A DNA stretch of 64,000 nt from Megalonaias nervosa. Lineage: Eukaryota > Mollusca > Bivalvia > Unionida > Unionidae. Made by a program: the position numbers and the translations under genes. The notes under the pieces are model-generated. The model was not told the DNA's origin, did not search any database, and worked only from the letters and a program-made list of their open reading frames with translations. The DNA lies in the NCBI GenBank assembly GCA_016617855.1, contig JAECUM010001903.1, positions 44,662-108,661 of the forward strand, written 5' to 3'. This document shows positions 62,044-64,000 of this stretch, in pieces (the first letter of the stretch is position 1; each line of letters starts with the position of its first letter).

Positions 62044-62276
62044 CCGATCATCATCGTTACTGTTTATTTTATTATTATTTTTTTAATTCAACATGACGGT
62101 TACAGTAGTAATAGTAAACAAGCTGTTTCTAGATCAGAGACCCCTTTACCCCGACAAAACATATTTTGTCAGAATATTTGAAAGTCATTATTTTGAGCTG
62201 ATAAAATGTTAATATAAAGGCGTTTTGGAGGGGGAAAGGGCTGTCTGAGCTAGAACCTTTGTTTACTATTACTACT
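62038..62276. repeat. Right terminal inverted repeat of Polinton 2, with internal foldback
   Basis: Complement of the left repeat. AGTAGTAATAGTAAACAA at 62,109-62,126 is also the complement of the very end (62,259-62,276), and TCTAGATCAGAGACCCC is loosely complementary to GGGCTGTCTGAGCTAGA, so the last 170 bp can fold back on itself. The terminus ACTACT at 62,276 is followed by CATCA. Confidence 0.85.
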
Positions 62277-62506
62277 CATCATACTATGCATTCATAATTT
62301 TTCAAGTTATGACATCCACTTATTCATCAAGGAGTAGTTGCACAAGATCTCAATCGAAAGGTAACGATCACACCACCAATTAAACGATGAGAAATGTATT
62401 CCGTTCTGCAAGAATTTATTAGTTGACAGTTTCATGAAAGAGGGTAGAGAAAAAGAAGCTAAAATGATGAGCAGATTTCCTGATAGCGTTAGAGTTATGG
62501 GACAGT

Positions 62507-62510
<4 letters not shown>

Positions 62511-62574
<64 letters not shown>

Positions 62575-62885
62575 GGATTTTTAATGTAGCTTTAACAATT
62601 GTTCAGTCATATCGCTACGATGTCTGCAGTGTAGCTGTTTACAGTGATGTGTAGCACTAGGGTATCATGTGGCAGACATGTAGCATCATGTCCCACCCAG
62701 TCACATTATCCTGACAACAGGCCGACCAGTCCTAACACTAACCTCTTAATGCTGAGCGCCAAGCGAGGCAGATAGCCTACAAATGCAATTTTTTAAAAAG
62801 TCTTTGGTATGACTTTGCCGGGATTCGAACCCGCTATGTCCCGCATTTGAGGCGAACACTCTAACCACTTATGCCATCGGAGCTG
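62511..62885 (-). mobile_element. tRNA-derived SINE (family 2), inverted copy
   Basis: A (TG)n run at 62,511-62,571 is followed by the complement of the body seen at 52,098 (CAGTCATATCGCTACGATGT, GACCAGTCCTAACACTAACC, TCTTAATGCTGAGCGCCAAG) and of the tRNA-like head (GGGATTCGAACCCGC as B box complement; CTAACCACTTATGCCATCGG as A box complement). No clear target duplication. Confidence 0.85.
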
Positions 62886-63269
62886 TCGTTGGAACAAAGA
62901 AGCAAAGACTCTGAGAGAGGAAAGGTTCAAAGGATCCTTATAATGCGTTCAACGCCTGCAACCTAAATATCTGAGACAAGACATTTACCCATAATAGAAA
63001 CTCATGGAGAACTCTGAAAAGGTTAACGAAACAGCTATACCTTCAATATAAAAAAATTACTGGTTAACTATTAAACTCGAACCTATCAAATGACGATTAT
63101 CTGCTTGTGAGAGTTTCTGGTACTATGGGTTTCTAGGTATGAACAAAATTGTGAAAGAAATTAAAAACGTAGAAGAAAGCGGTGGTGCTGGTATATGCAA
63201 ATGTTTGAAATCTGAAGAAGAAAGGTATCCATGTACGCTAAAACTCTCATAGTCTATTGTACTTGTATA
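62886..63269. other. Unassigned host sequence
   Basis: No gene recognised. Confidence 0.35.
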
Positions 63270-63605
63270 CATCTACATTGTGAGACGCAGTAGTTGATTT
63301 GATAGATCTCAGAATTCGAAGTCTAAAGGTGGTAGGTTCGATACCCACCTAGTTTGCTTCTGTGTACCCTTAGGAAAAATACTTAGTTCCCATTTCCTCG
63401 GCATGATATATCCAATAATGAGCTGAACGTGCCGTGAAAACCAATCCAACCATCCAACCAACCATCCAATCCAACTATCCAACCCATCCATCCATCAAAC
63501 CATCCAACCAACCATCCAATCCAACCAACCATCTAACCAACCATCCAACCCAACCCAACCTAACCATCAAATCCAACCATCCAATAATCCATTATTCAAC
63601 ATCAA
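63270..63605 (+). mobile_element. tRNA-like SINE (family 3) with (CCAAC/CCATC)n tail
   Basis: TAGGTTCGATACCCACC at about 63,331 is a typical B box and T-arm; an A-box-like GACGCAGTAGTTGATTTGAT lies upstream. The body (TTCTGTGTACCCTTAGGAAA) leads into a degenerate pyrimidine-rich tandem tail from 63,445 to about 63,590. Borders are approximate. Confidence 0.55.
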
Positions 63606-63723
63606 AGATCTAGTAACATATAAATAAGATGAAAATAGTTACAATGAAAACTAAATTTTACATGACACAGAAAGTTATTAATTATCAATCGGACAATGGT
63701 AAATGTAAAATAGAAGGGAATAT

Positions 63724-63971
63724 TGTTGTTGTTGTGGGGCTTAACGCCATTTTTCAGCACACGATATGCTATACATGGCGGCCAGTATTAATGGTGGAGA
63801 AAGAAACCGGGAAATCCGCGGAAAAAACCACCGACCCACGAGAAGCTACTGGCAAGTTTTCTCACATATCCACATTCGCCGAATCTTAGACTCGAACCCA
63901 CGCAGACAGAGATGAGATGGCAGTGATCCGTAACGGAGAGAGCTTTAGACCACTCGACTACTCGGGGCCCC
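63724..63971 (-). mobile_element. tRNA-derived SINE (family 1), inverted, with 12-bp target duplication
   Basis: Complement of the family at 26,129: GGCTTAACGCCATTTTTCAG, CCACCGACCCACGAGAAGCT, AAGTTTTCTCACATATCC, GACTCGAACCCACG and CACTCGACTACTCGGGGCC. AGAAGGGAATAT occurs at 63,712-63,723 and again at 63,972-63,983, a 12-bp target duplication. Confidence 0.93.
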
Positions 63972-64000
63972 AGAAGGGAATATGAACATTTCGTCGTAAA

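Larger units (their letters stand above)
44823..62276. mobile_element. Polinton 2 (full length, interrupted by later insertions)
   Basis: 17,454 bp between inverted repeats that begin AGTAGTAATAGTAAACAA. CATCA at 44,818-44,822 is repeated at 62,277-62,281, a 5-bp target duplication. The gene order equals Polinton 1 but has the long helical gene and a discoidin-type fibre. Later events are a 1.1-kb block with SINE sequence next to the left repeat, a SINE in the integrase, and a small inverted-repeat element in the zinc-ribbon gene. PolB and integrase are dead; ATPase and some small genes are open. Confidence 0.95.

Overview
This looks like animal genomic DNA, most likely from a mollusc and probably a bivalve. 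It carries tRNA-derived SINEs, (CA)n microsatellites, a degenerate LINE, a copy of a multicopy invertebrate ORF family, and the short motif GGGAGATAA that is common in bivalve repeats. About half of the window is decayed, virus-like mobile DNA: three Polinton/Maverick (adintovirus-type) copies in the same orientation plus a fourth, different virus-like element. The species call is inference from repeat style; the element calls rest on protein motifs.

Layout. 1-4,688 is the right-hand part of Polinton A: a helical virion protein, packaging ATPase, fibre, long helical protein, membrane protein and a degenerate terminal repeat. 5,223-10,736 is element B, a different lineage: packaging ATPase, zinc-ribbon/PLA2 protein, DDE integrase of another family, and a very long broken replicase gene with a polymerase-like region, an SF1 helicase and an HNH nuclease. 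10,737-25,695 is Polinton 1, complete between about 260-bp inverted repeats; its left end abuts the replicase gene of B. 25,696-44,822 is host DNA with SINEs, a MITE, three tandem arrays, the ORF-family pseudogene, a LINE and a possible solo LTR. 44,823-62,276 is Polinton 2, bounded by inverted repeats and a 5-bp CATCA duplication, and itself hit by SINEs and a small inverted-repeat element. 62,277-64,000 is host DNA with three SINEs.

Gene logic. Polintons 1 and 2 share one map: terminal repeat; gene X (-); family-B DNA polymerase (-); conserved hairpin; HNH nuclease (+); small protein (-); a conserved protein of unknown role (+); zinc/PLA2/integrase/chromodomain fusion (-); zinc ribbon (-); adenain-like protease (-); minor virion protein (-); double-jelly-roll major capsid protein (-); basic core-like peptide (-); penton (-); helical virion protein (-); packaging ATPase (-); fibre (+); optional helical protein (+); two-helix membrane protein (+); terminal repeat. 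Replication (PolB), integration (DDE plus chromodomain), morphogenesis (capsid, penton, protease, ATPase) and host contact (fibre) are all represented, which fits an integrating dsDNA virus.

State. Almost every replication gene is broken by frameshifts, stops, deletions or catalytic changes, while the ATPases of Polintons 1 and 2 and the penton of Polinton 1 stay open. Several frameshifts lie in A/T homopolymers, so some could be assembly errors. The least familiar parts are element B with its multi-domain replicase, the PLA2-integrase linkage seen in three loci, the exchange of fibre heads, and the foldback structure of the terminal repeats.
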